Source: a virus
Length of the DNA: 46,041 nt
Virus record (IMG/VR): IMGVR_UViG_3300044705_000016
Coordinates: 1-46,041 of that record
Strand: one strand, 5' to 3'
Below are positions 1-6,259 of the stretch, in pieces (within the stretch, counting starts at the first letter, position 1; the number at the start of each line of letters is the position of its first letter). A program made the translations under genes and the position numbers. The notes beneath the pieces are model-generated. The model was not told the DNA's origin. It made no database searches and worked only from the letters and a program-made list of their open reading frames with translations.

Positions 1-287
1 TAGCTGTCGCACGTGCACACCGCCTTCAGCGCCGCCAGCATGTCGGGCGCCGCGGCGATCAGGCGGGCGTCATCGTGCGAGAACTCGACGAAATCGCCCC
101 GTGTGATCTGTTTGCCGTCCCTCTCCTCGTAGGTGAACGGCAGGGCGATCGAATATCCGTTCTTCGGATCGTATCCGTAGGCGACCGGGTTGCGGCGATT
201 CTGTGCCGGCTGCGCCTGTGCCAGCACGATCGAGTGGCCGCCCATGGCGCGGGCCTTCCACGGCCCCGGCGTATGCTTCGCTTCCAT
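1..287 (-). CDS. Phage hypothetical protein (N-terminal part; gene crosses the contig junction)
   Basis: The ATG at 287 follows a strong GGAGGAG ribosome site. The product begins MEAKHTPGPWKARAMGG and contains the stretch LIAAAPDMLAAL, which is typical of a widespread small phage protein of unknown role. On the closed circle the gene continues at 46041 and ends at 45782, giving 123 residues. Bases 1-48 give an alternative C-terminus (ALKAVCTCDS) that differs from the copy at the other end, so the contig begins in a strain variant of this gene. Last gene read before the junction in the long minus operon. Confidence 0.8.
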   Translation of the reverse strand, partial: MEAKHTPGPWKARAMGGHSIVLAQAQPAQNRRNPVAYGYDPKNGYSIALPFTYEERDGKQITRGDFVEFSHDDARLIAAAPDMLAALKAVCTCDS

Positions 288-290
288 CGT

Positions 291-308
291 CTCCTCCGCG
301 GTCAAGGC
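291..308 (-). repeat. Stop/ribosome-site linker, copy 1
   Basis: 18 bp identical to 519-536. Read on the minus strand it is GCCTTGACCGCGGAGGAG: it contains the stop codon of the upstream gene and the Shine-Dalgarno sequence of the downstream one. Shorter variants (TGACSG..GGAGG) join other genes in this arm, near 42250, 42915, 43120, 44590 and 45190. Confidence 0.7.
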
Positions 309-511
309 ATCCAGCCAGGATTTAATTCGTGGACCGCGGCCTCAAGCCGATCCAGCCGGCCTAGCACGTCGTCGTTGTCTTCGGCCGCGGTCGGGCTGTC
401 TTCGGGCACGAGCTTGTAACCGACGTTCGCCGCGACACGCTTGGCGATCTCAAATTGATCGTCGCAATCGCGCGTCTTAATCATCTCGACTAAGTCGCTA
501 GTGGTGGTCAC
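302..511 (-). CDS. Small hypothetical protein, 69 aa
   Basis: GTG start at 511 preceded by GGAGGAGGATAGCC. The acidic protein (MTTTSDLVEMIKTRDCDDQ...) has a predicted helical C-terminal half rich in Leu, Asp and Glu (NDDVLGRLDRLEAAVHEL). No family recognised. Its stop codon TGA is part of an 18-bp linker (291-308) that carries the ribosome site of the next gene; the same linker lies ahead of this gene at 519-536. Confidence 0.65.
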   Translation of the reverse strand: MTTTSDLVEMIKTRDCDDQFEIAKRVAANVGYKLVPEDSPTAAEDNDDVLGRLDRLEAAVHELNPGWMP

Positions 512-518
512 GGCTATC

Positions 519-536
519 CTCCTCCGCGGTCAAGGC
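519..536 (-). repeat. Stop/ribosome-site linker, copy 2
   Basis: 18 bp identical to 291-308. Here the upstream stop codon (542-544) lies outside the repeat, so the repeat is not just a by-product of a shared C-terminus. It supplies the GGAGGAGG ribosome site for the GTG start at 511. Confidence 0.7.
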
Positions 537-541
537 CATTG

Positions 542-1000
542 TCAGCTACGGGCGAGTTCCGCGAGGTGGCGTGTGTGAGCCATCGCGCTGAACCGCAGAT
601 CTCCGCTTTCCGGCATGTCCTTGAGCCGATCGAGATAGGTGAGGAGGCCGGTCGCCCAACTCTTCACCTCGCCATTCGTCTGCCGGCGTATCCACGCCCG
701 GAGATCGCCAGCCACATGCTGGATGCGGGCGGCGTGACCGGTCGGCACAGCCCGCCCCGTCTCAAGCGCATCGGCGAAGTCCACGAGCTCGGGGGCTGCC
801 CGGAACCATTCTCCGTGAAGCCGCAGGTGCGCGAACCACGCGTGCATCGCGGCCTCCTCAGCCTCGCCACCCTCGATCGAGGTCAGCAGAAACAGCGGCC
901 GTGGTGAGCCCGACCGAAGGGCTTTCATGCGTTCCGTGATGACGGCTGAGAAGCCGATCTTGACCGCATAGCCGTCGCTGACGAAGTAGATGCGGCTCAT
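542..1000 (-). CDS. GIY-YIG-type (T5orf172/MUG113-like) protein, 152 aa
   Basis: The N-terminal 75 residues (MSRIYFVSDGYAVKIGFS...ERMKALRSGSPRPLFLL...EEAAMHAWFAHLRLHGEWFR) match the pattern of the T5orf172/MUG113 branch of the GIY-YIG superfamily: a YFV/VKIG strand pair, a conserved Arg-Leu helix, an acidic residue and a GEWF motif. That fold is nuclease-related, but activity is not proven for most members. The rest is helical and unassigned. ATG at 1000 chosen because AAGGAC lies just upstream and because it overlaps the stop of the zinc-ribbon gene (ATGA). A longer version starting at 1069 would only read through that neighbour out of frame. Confidence 0.8.
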   Translation of the reverse strand: MSRIYFVSDGYAVKIGFSAVITERMKALRSGSPRPLFLLTSIEGGEAEEAAMHAWFAHLRLHGEWFRAAPELVDFADALETGRAVPTGHAARIQHVAGDLRAWIRRQTNGEVKSWATGLLTYLDRLKDMPESGDLRFSAMAHTRHLAELARS

Positions 1001-1167
1001 CGCGGCACGTCCTTTCGCCAGTCGCAGGTCGTGCAGCTCGTCAACGAAGTGCCGAGAGGCGTGCCGCAAACGGGGCAGTCGGAAGCTGTCGGGACTGGCT
1101 CAGTTTGCTGTCCTGCAATGTCCCGTTTTGTCCGGGCTTGGTTGTTATCGTAAACCTGTACACTCAT
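997..1167 (-). CDS. Small zinc-ribbon protein, 56 aa
   Basis: The ATG at 1167 follows GGAGAAATCGTC. The product MSVQVYDNNQARTKRD... ends in a four-cysteine zinc ribbon, CPVCGTPLG...CTTCDWRKD (residues ~31-50). The stop overlaps the start of the GIY-YIG-like gene by ATGA, so the two are translationally coupled and probably function together; the zinc ribbon may bind nucleic acid or protein. No named family. Confidence 0.75.
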   Translation of the reverse strand: MSVQVYDNNQARTKRDIAGQQTEPVPTASDCPVCGTPLGTSLTSCTTCDWRKDVPR

Positions 1168-1259
1168 GACGATTTCTCCGTTATTTCAATGCGTTGGGTC
1201 ATCCGCAACGCAAAATCAACAAATGATTTGCGTCTGTTTCCACCTGAGAAAACAGTGAC
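1168..1259 (-). other. Gap after the integrase with two inverted repeats
   Basis: No gene. Contains GCGTTG/CAACGC arms around 1191-1211 and a near-perfect inverted repeat GCAAAATCA/TGATTTGC around 1208-1230. Such symmetry beside an integrase is what arm-type or core recombinase sites look like, so this is one candidate for part of attP. No host-derived core can be recognised here. Confidence 0.35.
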
Positions 1260-2258
1260 TTAGTTTTTCGGTACCTCGCCAGCAAATAGTTTGCGTTCCC
1301 CATTCGTGCTGAGCGACAGACGGTGCACCGCAGCGATAGCCAGATCGACGCGATCGGCGAACCGGCAGTACCGCTCGACCATGGGCGCCGACATGCCGAT
1401 GGTAGCGCAGATTTCGGGAACGGACGCGCCGGCCTTGCGATAGCGGACCACGCACGTTCCACGGAGGCCGTGTAGAACGAGTCCTGCTGCCCTCAGGGGC
1501 GCCAAGGCTTCGTTGTTCGCGCGGTCCTTGTTCCAGCGCCACGAAAGCTGGGCGCGCGTGTACGGCGATCCTGGCGTGTCTGAGCGCTGGTTCGTGACGA
1601 GATACCAAGGCGCCGGCCGGGCGAGGATCTCGGGGCGCCAGCGGTCGATGAGTTCGTTCAGCTCCTCGGTGAACGGCACCCAGAGCTTGAGGCCGACCTT
1701 CTTGGTCGTGGTGTTGATGCCGCGCACCATGCGGCCGGTCAGCGGGTGCCGCATCTCCTCGATGTGCGGGAGCTGCATGCGGACCACGTCCGACCCGCGC
1801 TGGCCCAGGTGTGCCATCAGGCTGATGATCCGGGAGATGTCCGGCGCGGCGTGCTGCTCGCCGTGGGCGACCTGGCTGTCGGACCAGGGCGTGTGGCCGC
1901 CCTCGGTCGCCTTGACCTTCACGCCCCGGATGATGGAGCGCGGCAGCATCTCGCGCGGCTCGGCCCACATGTCGAGCGCGCCGAGCATCGCCCGCACGTT
2001 GAACCGCTTGCCAGGGTTCGCCATGATCGTGTCGAGTGCCGCCTGGACCAGCTTCGGCCGAATACCGTTCACCGGATCGGTCGCGCTGAAGTGCCCCAGG
2101 ACGTGATGGCACCAGATGATCAGATACTTGTAATTGACCAGCGTACCGTCAGCGAGGTCGTTCGCCTTGTGACGCTCGATGCAGTGGCGCTCGAACGCCT
2201 CGAGCACCTCGCCGAACGTCCCCTTAGTGATGGGTGGCTTCAAGAGCCGCGGCCGCAT
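1260..2258 (-). CDS. int: Tyrosine-family integrase, 332 aa
   Basis: Site-specific recombinase that would insert the phage into and (with the excisionase) excise it from the host chromosome. The order is an N-terminal SAM-like core-binding domain (residues ~10-110) and a C-terminal catalytic domain. Visible catalytic residues: Arg154 in GQRGSDVVRM, probable Lys187 in TTKKVG, His263 and Arg266 in HGLRGT, and nucleophile Tyr297 in MVERYCRF. Length is normal. The ATG at 2258 has AAGGAG upstream and overlaps the excisionase gene by 35 bp. Confidence 0.93.
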   Translation of the reverse strand: MRPRLLKPPITKGTFGEVLEAFERHCIERHKANDLADGTLVNYKYLIIWCHHVLGHFSATDPVNGIRPKLVQAALDTIMANPGKRFNVRAMLGALDMWAEPREMLPRSIIRGVKVKATEGGHTPWSDSQVAHGEQHAAPDISRIISLMAHLGQRGSDVVRMQLPHIEEMRHPLTGRMVRGINTTTKKVGLKLWVPFTEELNELIDRWRPEILARPAPWYLVTNQRSDTPGSPYTRAQLSWRWNKDRANNEALAPLRAAGLVLHGLRGTCVVRYRKAGASVPEICATIGMSAPMVERYCRFADRVDLAIAAVHRLSLSTNGERKLFAGEVPKN

Positions 2259-2475
2259 CTTGGATCTCCTTGATTTGTTGGTCGGCCGTAGACGCTACCG
2301 CCGCGACGCAACCGCCGTCCATCCACTTCTCGACTTCCTTCCACTTCCACTTGCCGCCGGGCTTGGGCTGCGGAAAGTTGGAATCCGCCATGCGGCGTCG
2401 GATCGTCTTCTCCGACATATCCAACTCCTCAGCGAGCCGCTGAAGGCCGACGTAGGCGGGGATTTTATCGCTCAC
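2224..2475 (-). CDS. xis: Excisionase-like MerR/AlpA-type DNA-binding protein, 83 aa
   Basis: A winged-helix/MerR-type fold is seen in VGLQRLAEELDMSEKTIRRRMADSNFPQPKPGGKWKW (residues ~9-46), followed by KEVEKWMDGG; this is the AlpA/excisionase pattern. The gene overlaps the integrase start, the normal arrangement for a directionality factor. GTG start at 2475. It may also act as a transcription factor, as AlpA-like proteins can. Confidence 0.8.
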   Translation of the reverse strand: MSDKIPAYVGLQRLAEELDMSEKTIRRRMADSNFPQPKPGGKWKWKEVEKWMDGGCVAAVASTADQQIKEIQDAAAALEATHH

Positions 2476-2515
2476 GGGCGACCTCCGCAGACCATTCGGG
2501 TGGGTGATGCACTCG

Positions 2516-2776
2516 TCATGCGCCGACCCCGAACTGGCTATTGTCGATCATCCACTCTTCGAGGCAGTCCTCGCAGAGTGCGCGACCATCTTCGTCGAAC
2601 GCTACCGCGTTATTGGTGCATCCCCGATGATCGCAGCGCGCATTGCCGCTGCCCTCACACTCTTCGCACTCGCCCTCATCGCGAACGTCGGGGTCGTTGC
2701 CGCCATATCGTGAGGTGTAGCGCCGGCCCTCACCTCCGCATTTCAGGCAGTACAGAGAGAAAATGGCCATCGTCAC
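2516..2776 (-). CDS. Cysteine-rich zinc-binding protein, 86 aa
   Basis: Contains several CxxC pairs: CLKCGGEG near residue 10, CEECEGSGNARC around 37-48, CTNNA and CEDCLEEW near 67-75. The CxxCxGxG-like spacing resembles DnaJ-type zinc fingers, without a J domain. GTG at 2776 overlaps the stop of the small membrane gene upstream (GTGA); an ATG two codons later is an alternative. Role unknown. Confidence 0.7.
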   Translation of the reverse strand: MTMAIFSLYCLKCGGEGRRYTSRYGGNDPDVRDEGECEECEGSGNARCDHRGCTNNAVAFDEDGRALCEDCLEEWMIDNSQFGVGA

Positions 2777-2889
2777 ATCATCCCATCGATATCGATGTGA
2801 TTTCCTCGGTCAAATAGAACTGCCCAGCCCGCAAATACGCAGCACAAGTTGAAAACAACAAATATGAGGATCTGGGCAAACTCCATCAT
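2773..2889 (-). CDS. Small membrane protein, 38 aa
   Basis: Starts ATGATG at 2889/2886, overlapping the stop of the methylase gene (ATGA), and ends overlapping the next start. One transmembrane helix is evident (AQILIFVVFNLCCVFAGWAVLF, residues ~5-26), followed by a short acidic tail. Both coupled junctions argue that it is translated. Function unknown. Confidence 0.6.
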   Translation of the reverse strand: MMEFAQILIFVVFNLCCVFAGWAVLFDRGNHIDIDGMM

Positions 2890-3557
2890 TGCTCAGCCCT
2901 CTCGAACGGCCGCGCCCACATCTCGTCCCAGGTTTCGTTCGGCTTGAACTTGTCCGTCTCATTGCCCCAGCAATCCCAGCCAGGACGCCGCTGGCGCGCG
3001 AAAAGCTCAAGGTACGGTCCGGCCACCAGCCGCTCGATGCGCGCGTGGATGCCGTCCGGCTTGCGGCTGTGCTCGCGCCTCGGCTCGATGATCGCCTGCT
3101 TGATTCCGGCGTCGCGCCGCTTCGGCTTGCCACGAGTCGCCAGCAGGCAGACTTCGGAGTTGGAGCGCGTCCAATAGCCGAGCGTCATGTGGGGTTCGAT
3201 GTCCTCTTGGAACATTTCGAGCTGGCCGGCGTGCGCCTTCACCCAGCAGAAGCCGCACGTCTTGTACTCGAAGCCCCAAGCCGCGATCGTGCGCAACGAC
3301 CACTGCAGCACGGGCCAGCAGGTCCAGAGAAACAGCACGCAATCGTCGGCAGCCAGATCCGCGACCGGCAGAGCGTTTAGCTCCTCCTCACGCATGACCT
3401 CGTAGGTAGGCGTTGATGCCCTGGACGGATAGCTGAACTTCTTCTTCGGCGACGGCAGCTTGCTTGAGCGACCAGACCACCACGTCTGAAAGGCCCACGG
3501 GGGATCGGCAAGGATCGCCCCATAGTGGCCTTTCGGGAATTGGTCGAACGGGTTCAT
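2886..3557 (-). CDS. MT-A70-type adenine-N6 DNA methyltransferase, 223 aa
   Basis: The catalytic DPPW motif lies at residues 18-21 (AILADPPWAF), with the further MT-A70 features ALPV...CVLFLWTCWPVL, KTCGFCWVKA and SNSEVCLLATRGKPKR, and the late HSRKPDGIHARIERLV. Members transfer a methyl group from S-adenosylmethionine to adenine in DNA. No restriction endonuclease gene is adjacent, so it is a solitary methylase. It may protect phage DNA or alter methylation-dependent regulation; the GcrA-like gene at 4448-4912 makes the second option worth testing. Confidence 0.92.
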   Translation of the reverse strand: MNPFDQFPKGHYGAILADPPWAFQTWWSGRSSKLPSPKKKFSYPSRASTPTYEVMREEELNALPVADLAADDCVLFLWTCWPVLQWSLRTIAAWGFEYKTCGFCWVKAHAGQLEMFQEDIEPHMTLGYWTRSNSEVCLLATRGKPKRRDAGIKQAIIEPRREHSRKPDGIHARIERLVAGPYLELFARQRRPGWDCWGNETDKFKPNETWDEMWARPFERAEQ

Positions 3558-3578
3558 CGGTCAATCCAGGTGACGGCG

Positions 3579-3863
3579 CTACCGCGCGTGGATCGGGTCG
3601 ATCACGCGGGCGAGGTGCTTCGCGTAGACCGAGACCGCTTTCCAGTAGGCGGCCATGATGCCCTTGTTCGACTTCCACGATCGCTGCGCTTCGTCGGCGG
3701 CCTGCGCGGCGATCTCGCGGAGCAGCAAGCCGAGCGGCCGGCGCGTCTCGATCGGCAGGGCGAGGATCGAGCGGGCGCTTGGTAGACGCAGCACGGGATT
3801 GCGCACCTCACGTCGCGCGCCGCGACCAAACTCTCCGCCACCTGGCAGCTGTCGATCGCTCAT
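3579..3863 (-). CDS. Hypothetical protein, 94 aa
   Basis: MSDRQLPGGGEFGRGARREV... with a helical C-terminal half (LLREIAAQAADEAQRSWKSNKGIMAAYWKAVSVYAKHLARVIDP). No recognised domain. It lies 21 bp before the methylase gene on the same strand. The clear helical pattern and the tight packing between neighbours favour this frame over the overlapping alternatives. Confidence 0.65.
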   Translation of the reverse strand: MSDRQLPGGGEFGRGARREVRNPVLRLPSARSILALPIETRRPLGLLLREIAAQAADEAQRSWKSNKGIMAAYWKAVSVYAKHLARVIDPIHAR

Positions 3864-3902
3864 GGTTCAGACCTCAGCGGTGTACTGCGGTGACCGCTAC
3901 GG

Positions 3903-4019
3903 TCATTTTGACTTTCTTAGCTTGCGCCGCTTTTGCGAACGGACGGCGCGCTCGAGATCGCCCCACCATTTTATGGCGCGCCTGATTTCCTTATTTCTCA
4001 GCTTCGAATTTTTTCCCAT
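3903..4019 (-). CDS. Very basic small protein, 38 aa
   Basis: MGKNSKLRNKEIRRAIKWWGDLERAVRSQKRRKLRKSK: more than a third Lys/Arg, with an amphipathic helix around WWGDLERAV. The ATG at 4019 lies inside the 3' end of the sigma-like gene (29-bp overlap) with GAGGATGAGG upstream. Such charge suggests nucleic-acid or membrane-surface contact. Short, so coding status is uncertain, but it fills an otherwise empty 127-bp gap. Confidence 0.45.
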   Translation of the reverse strand: MGKNSKLRNKEIRRAIKWWGDLERAVRSQKRRKLRKSK

Positions 4020-4539
4020 CGGCCTCATCCTCGATTAGTCGACGAACTAGCTCCGTAACGGACTTTCGTTCAAACATCGCTTCATACATAGTCAGCGAGA
4101 GTTCGCGCGACGCCTCTGCTAAATCGGCCCCGTCAATCATGGACCACGCCACTCGTTGTTTCGAAATAGGGAGACGATCGATAACCGAAATGATCTGGCG
4201 CGCTAAACAATCATTAATTTGACTTGCTTCTTGTCGCCCCTTTATCGGGGCTGACGCGGAATCCTTGAATCCGGGCGAAGGTCTGTCATAGCTAATTATT
4301 CCATCACGGACTCTAGCTCCATTTCTCAGCTCCGTGAGAAGTTGTTTTCTTGACCACTCCAAGAAAGCTGCCAGCGAGTCTAGCGGTTCTGGCATTGCAT
4401 AATATTTTGTTAGGACCTCTTGCACCATATCCTCCGCGTTTTCGCGCTTAATATTTTTTCGAAGAAATTTCCCGACGATCGACTTTAATTGATGCTCTAC
4501 TGCGCTTTGTAGTAGCTCGGGCCGCCGCCAATTCAGCAT
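3991..4539 (-). CDS. Sigma-70/ECF-like RNA polymerase sigma factor, 182 aa
   Basis: Residues ~15-70 fit sigma region 2 (HQLKSIVGKFLRKN...ENAEDMVQEVLTKYYAM...LAAFLEWSRKQLLTELRN), including the diagnostic acidic AEDMVQE helix. Residues ~110-170 fit a region-4 helix set (DCLARQIISVIDRLPISKQRVAWSMIDGADLAEASRELSL). The size matches ECF sigma factors. It would direct host RNA polymerase to phage promoters; the repeated late motif GGTGCGTTGCCGCA is the obvious candidate target, by inference. ATG 4539 chosen because the upstream extension is only the GcrA-like gene read in another frame. The two genes overlap by 92 bp. Confidence 0.7.
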   Translation of the reverse strand: MLNWRRPELLQSAVEHQLKSIVGKFLRKNIKRENAEDMVQEVLTKYYAMPEPLDSLAAFLEWSRKQLLTELRNGARVRDGIISYDRPSPGFKDSASAPIKGRQEASQINDCLARQIISVIDRLPISKQRVAWSMIDGADLAEASRELSLTMYEAMFERKSVTELVRRLIEDEADGKKFEAEK

Positions 4540-4912
4540 GATCTTTGTAGCGGAACAATCGAGACGCCTTGACTCTAGAAAAGCTCTTTCCCTCGCGTGC
4601 AAGCCGTGCGCGGATTTCTGCGCGAATTGCACTCGGCGTGCGCGGGATAGACTGCGCAATCTCATCGGGAACCATTCCTTGGTCGAACATATAGTTGATC
4701 AGTTCGCGCTCTCGATCTGTCCATCGAGCGTAGTGGTGCTCCGATGAAGAGGCTTTCTGACGTTTCCAACCCAATTGGGCCGCCCGCGTATTGACGGTAA
4801 CGCAGGACGGGGCGCCCAAAAGCATAGCTATGCTTGTGGTAGGGCAACCATGGTCCCACATCTTCTTGAAGAATGGAGATTGCCACCATTTTGTCTTATC
4901 CATCGCGGACAT
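4448..4912 (-). CDS. GcrA/SANT-like DNA-binding protein, 154 aa
   Basis: Two helix-turn-helix-like units are visible. Residues ~12-52 (FFKKMWDHGCPTTSIAMLLG...NTRAAQLGWKRQ) resemble the GcrA N-terminal pattern; residues ~63-105 (WTDRERELINYMFDQGMVPDEIAQSIPRTPSAIRAEIRARL) are a Myb/SANT-like repeat. The tail is basic. GcrA is an alphaproteobacterial cofactor of sigma-70 that prefers methylated DNA. The match is by pattern only, so a generic phage HTH regulator remains possible. It directly precedes and overlaps the sigma-like gene, supporting a joint role in transcription. Confidence 0.6.
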   Translation of the reverse strand: MSAMDKTKWWQSPFFKKMWDHGCPTTSIAMLLGAPSCVTVNTRAAQLGWKRQKASSSEHHYARWTDRERELINYMFDQGMVPDEIAQSIPRTPSAIRAEIRARLAREGKSFSRVKASRLFRYKDHAELAAARATTKRSRASIKVDRREISSKKY

Positions 4913-4926
4913 CAGTCATGAACGCG

Positions 4927-5340
4927 CTAGTCGCTGCTATCGACGGTCATATCGAGACCGCACTTGATGCACTTCCCGGGATGCCAGCCGCGCGAATGAT
5001 TGGCGCCCGGCCCATCGACCTTTTGATGCTCACAAATCGCGAAGGTGCCAGCGATCGGACCTTCTCGGCGCGAGCTGTAAACGACGACGTAGCCGGTGCC
5101 GTCGAAACTGCCGCCATTGGCGTCGCCCATCGCGGTAGGCATCAGGAAGAACATGGCCCACTGCTTGCGGAGGTCGCGAGGATCGTGACCTTTGGCCCAT
5201 CCCCATTTGGCCAGCATCGAGTGGCCGCAGGCTGCGACGTTCCCCATCATCCAGGCGAGGTCTTGTTGCTTGAAATTCGGAAGCGAGACTTCGCCAGTGA
5301 TGATCGGCTTCAGGTCTTCTTCGAGCGTATATTTCTTCAT
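4927..5340 (-). CDS. Hypothetical protein with C-terminal zinc-ribbon-like end, 137 aa
   Basis: The ATG at 5340 follows GGGAGGGAACC, a strong ribosome site; an upstream extension to 5487 would be out-of-frame read-through of its neighbour. Begins MKKYTLEEDLKPIITGEVSL and has aromatic, beta-rich central segments (WAMFFLMPTAMGD, GTGYVVVYSSRREG). Cys/His residues at the end (CEHQK...HPGKCIKCGLDM) could bind zinc. No family named. Confidence 0.7.
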   Translation of the reverse strand: MKKYTLEEDLKPIITGEVSLPNFKQQDLAWMMGNVAACGHSMLAKWGWAKGHDPRDLRKQWAMFFLMPTAMGDANGGSFDGTGYVVVYSSRREGPIAGTFAICEHQKVDGPGANHSRGWHPGKCIKCGLDMTVDSSD

Positions 5341-5380
5341 GGTTCCCTCCCGAGTAGCGCTGTCATTCCGCATGTCAGCG

Positions 5381-5713
5381 TTAGTGGTTCGCAGCAAATC
5401 CACCCTCGAAGCCGGGCGGATCGGGCGGCTCGTGGTTGTCGATGATCTCGTCGATTTTGTCGGCCATCGCGATGAGCTTCTTGGCAAGCTCGCGCGCTTC
5501 TAGCGGGTATAGGTCGACATGCCGGCGCTGGTATCCCCAAAGGGTGTCCAGCATTAGAACGACGTGCGCCGGGTCTTTGTCGCCGATCTCGGCCCACAGC
5601 GTGATCCGAGGACGGCAACCGCTGCCGTCGCGCGGGTCGTCGACATCCTCCGTCAAGTCCATGTGGACATGTCGGATGTCGTCCAATTTCTCTTCAACCG
5701 ATTTGTAACCCAT
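5381..5713 (-). CDS. Acidic hypothetical protein, 110 aa
   Basis: MGYKSVEEKLDDIRHVHMDLTEDVDDPRDG... with WAEIGDKDPAHVVLMLDTLWGYQRRHVDLYPLEARELAKKLIAMADKIDEII. Resembles small acidic phage accessory proteins but carries no motif that I can name. Start at 5713 has GAGGACGCC upstream; a start at 6085 would run through two membrane-protein genes in another frame. Confidence 0.7.
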   Translation of the reverse strand: MGYKSVEEKLDDIRHVHMDLTEDVDDPRDGSGCRPRITLWAEIGDKDPAHVVLMLDTLWGYQRRHVDLYPLEARELAKKLIAMADKIDEIIDNHEPPDPPGFEGGFAANH

Positions 5714-5745
5714 GGCGTCCTCAGCGTTCTTCCGTGTAGATCGCG

Positions 5746-5904
5746 CTACAGCGCCTTCACGACTGTTTTGACAAGCGGCCAGATCGCGAAGACGCCGCCG
5801 ACAACAAGCAGCGAGGCAGGCCAACCCCACTGAAGCGCTGCGCCAAGCGCGAGTACGATCAATCCGACGATCCACGCGATCGTGTCGATATCGTCCGCCT
5901 TCAT
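5746..5904 (-). CDS. Small two-helix membrane protein, 52 aa
   Basis: MKADDIDTIAWIVGLIVLALGAALQWGWPASLLVVGGVFAIWPLVKTVVKAL: two hydrophobic segments at ~9-23 and ~31-45. The start codon overlaps the stop of the preceding gene (TGATG), with GGAGGAAGTG upstream. One of several tiny membrane proteins in this arm. Function unknown. Confidence 0.65.
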   Translation of the reverse strand: MKADDIDTIAWIVGLIVLALGAALQWGWPASLLVVGGVFAIWPLVKTVVKAL

Positions 5905-6119
5905 CACTTCCTCCCCTGGCACAGGCTGCGCCCATCAGGACGCGGCCCGACAAGCAGCGTTGAGCCATTCCAAAGAATGACGGCATCTTCGCCTTGCTCG
6001 CGGCGCCACTTGGCATCGGCCAGAGCAAGAGCAGCCGCAGACTGATCGCCGAGAATGTGCGCCATCGTGGCGACCGCCCCGTCATCCAGGATTGCGAAAC
6101 GGTTGGATCGCTTGCTCAT
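5904..6119 (-). CDS. Hypothetical protein, 71 aa
   Basis: Starts MSKRSNRFAILDDGAVATMAHILGDQSAAALALADAKWRREQGEDAVILWNG. Ends RPDGRSLCQGRK; the neighbour upstream ends DGRSLCVRGR, and the DNA encoding that tail is similar in both, so part may be a small duplication. Start and stop overlap both neighbours. Confidence 0.6.
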   Translation of the reverse strand: MSKRSNRFAILDDGAVATMAHILGDQSAAALALADAKWRREQGEDAVILWNGSTLLVGPRPDGRSLCQGRK

Positions 6120-6259
6120 CTCCCCCTCACACACAGGCTGCGCCCGTCTATCGTGCTGTGGCCGGTGCACGGCGGCGACGTGGCAATCGCGAGCGCGATG
6201 ACTGCCGCGAAAACCAAGCCGGCCAGAAATCCGATGACGAGATCGCGCTCTCCGTTCAT
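6116..6259 (-). CDS. Small membrane protein, 47 aa
   Basis: MNGERDLVIGFLAGLVFAAVIALAIATSPPC... with one membrane helix (~8-27) followed by a proline/cysteine turn and a short polar tail. The ATG at 6259 overlaps the stop of the RecT-like gene; the stop overlaps the next ATG. Could be a membrane-anchored or secreted peptide. Confidence 0.6.
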   Translation of the reverse strand: MNGERDLVIGFLAGLVFAAVIALAIATSPPCTGHSTIDGRSLCVRGR

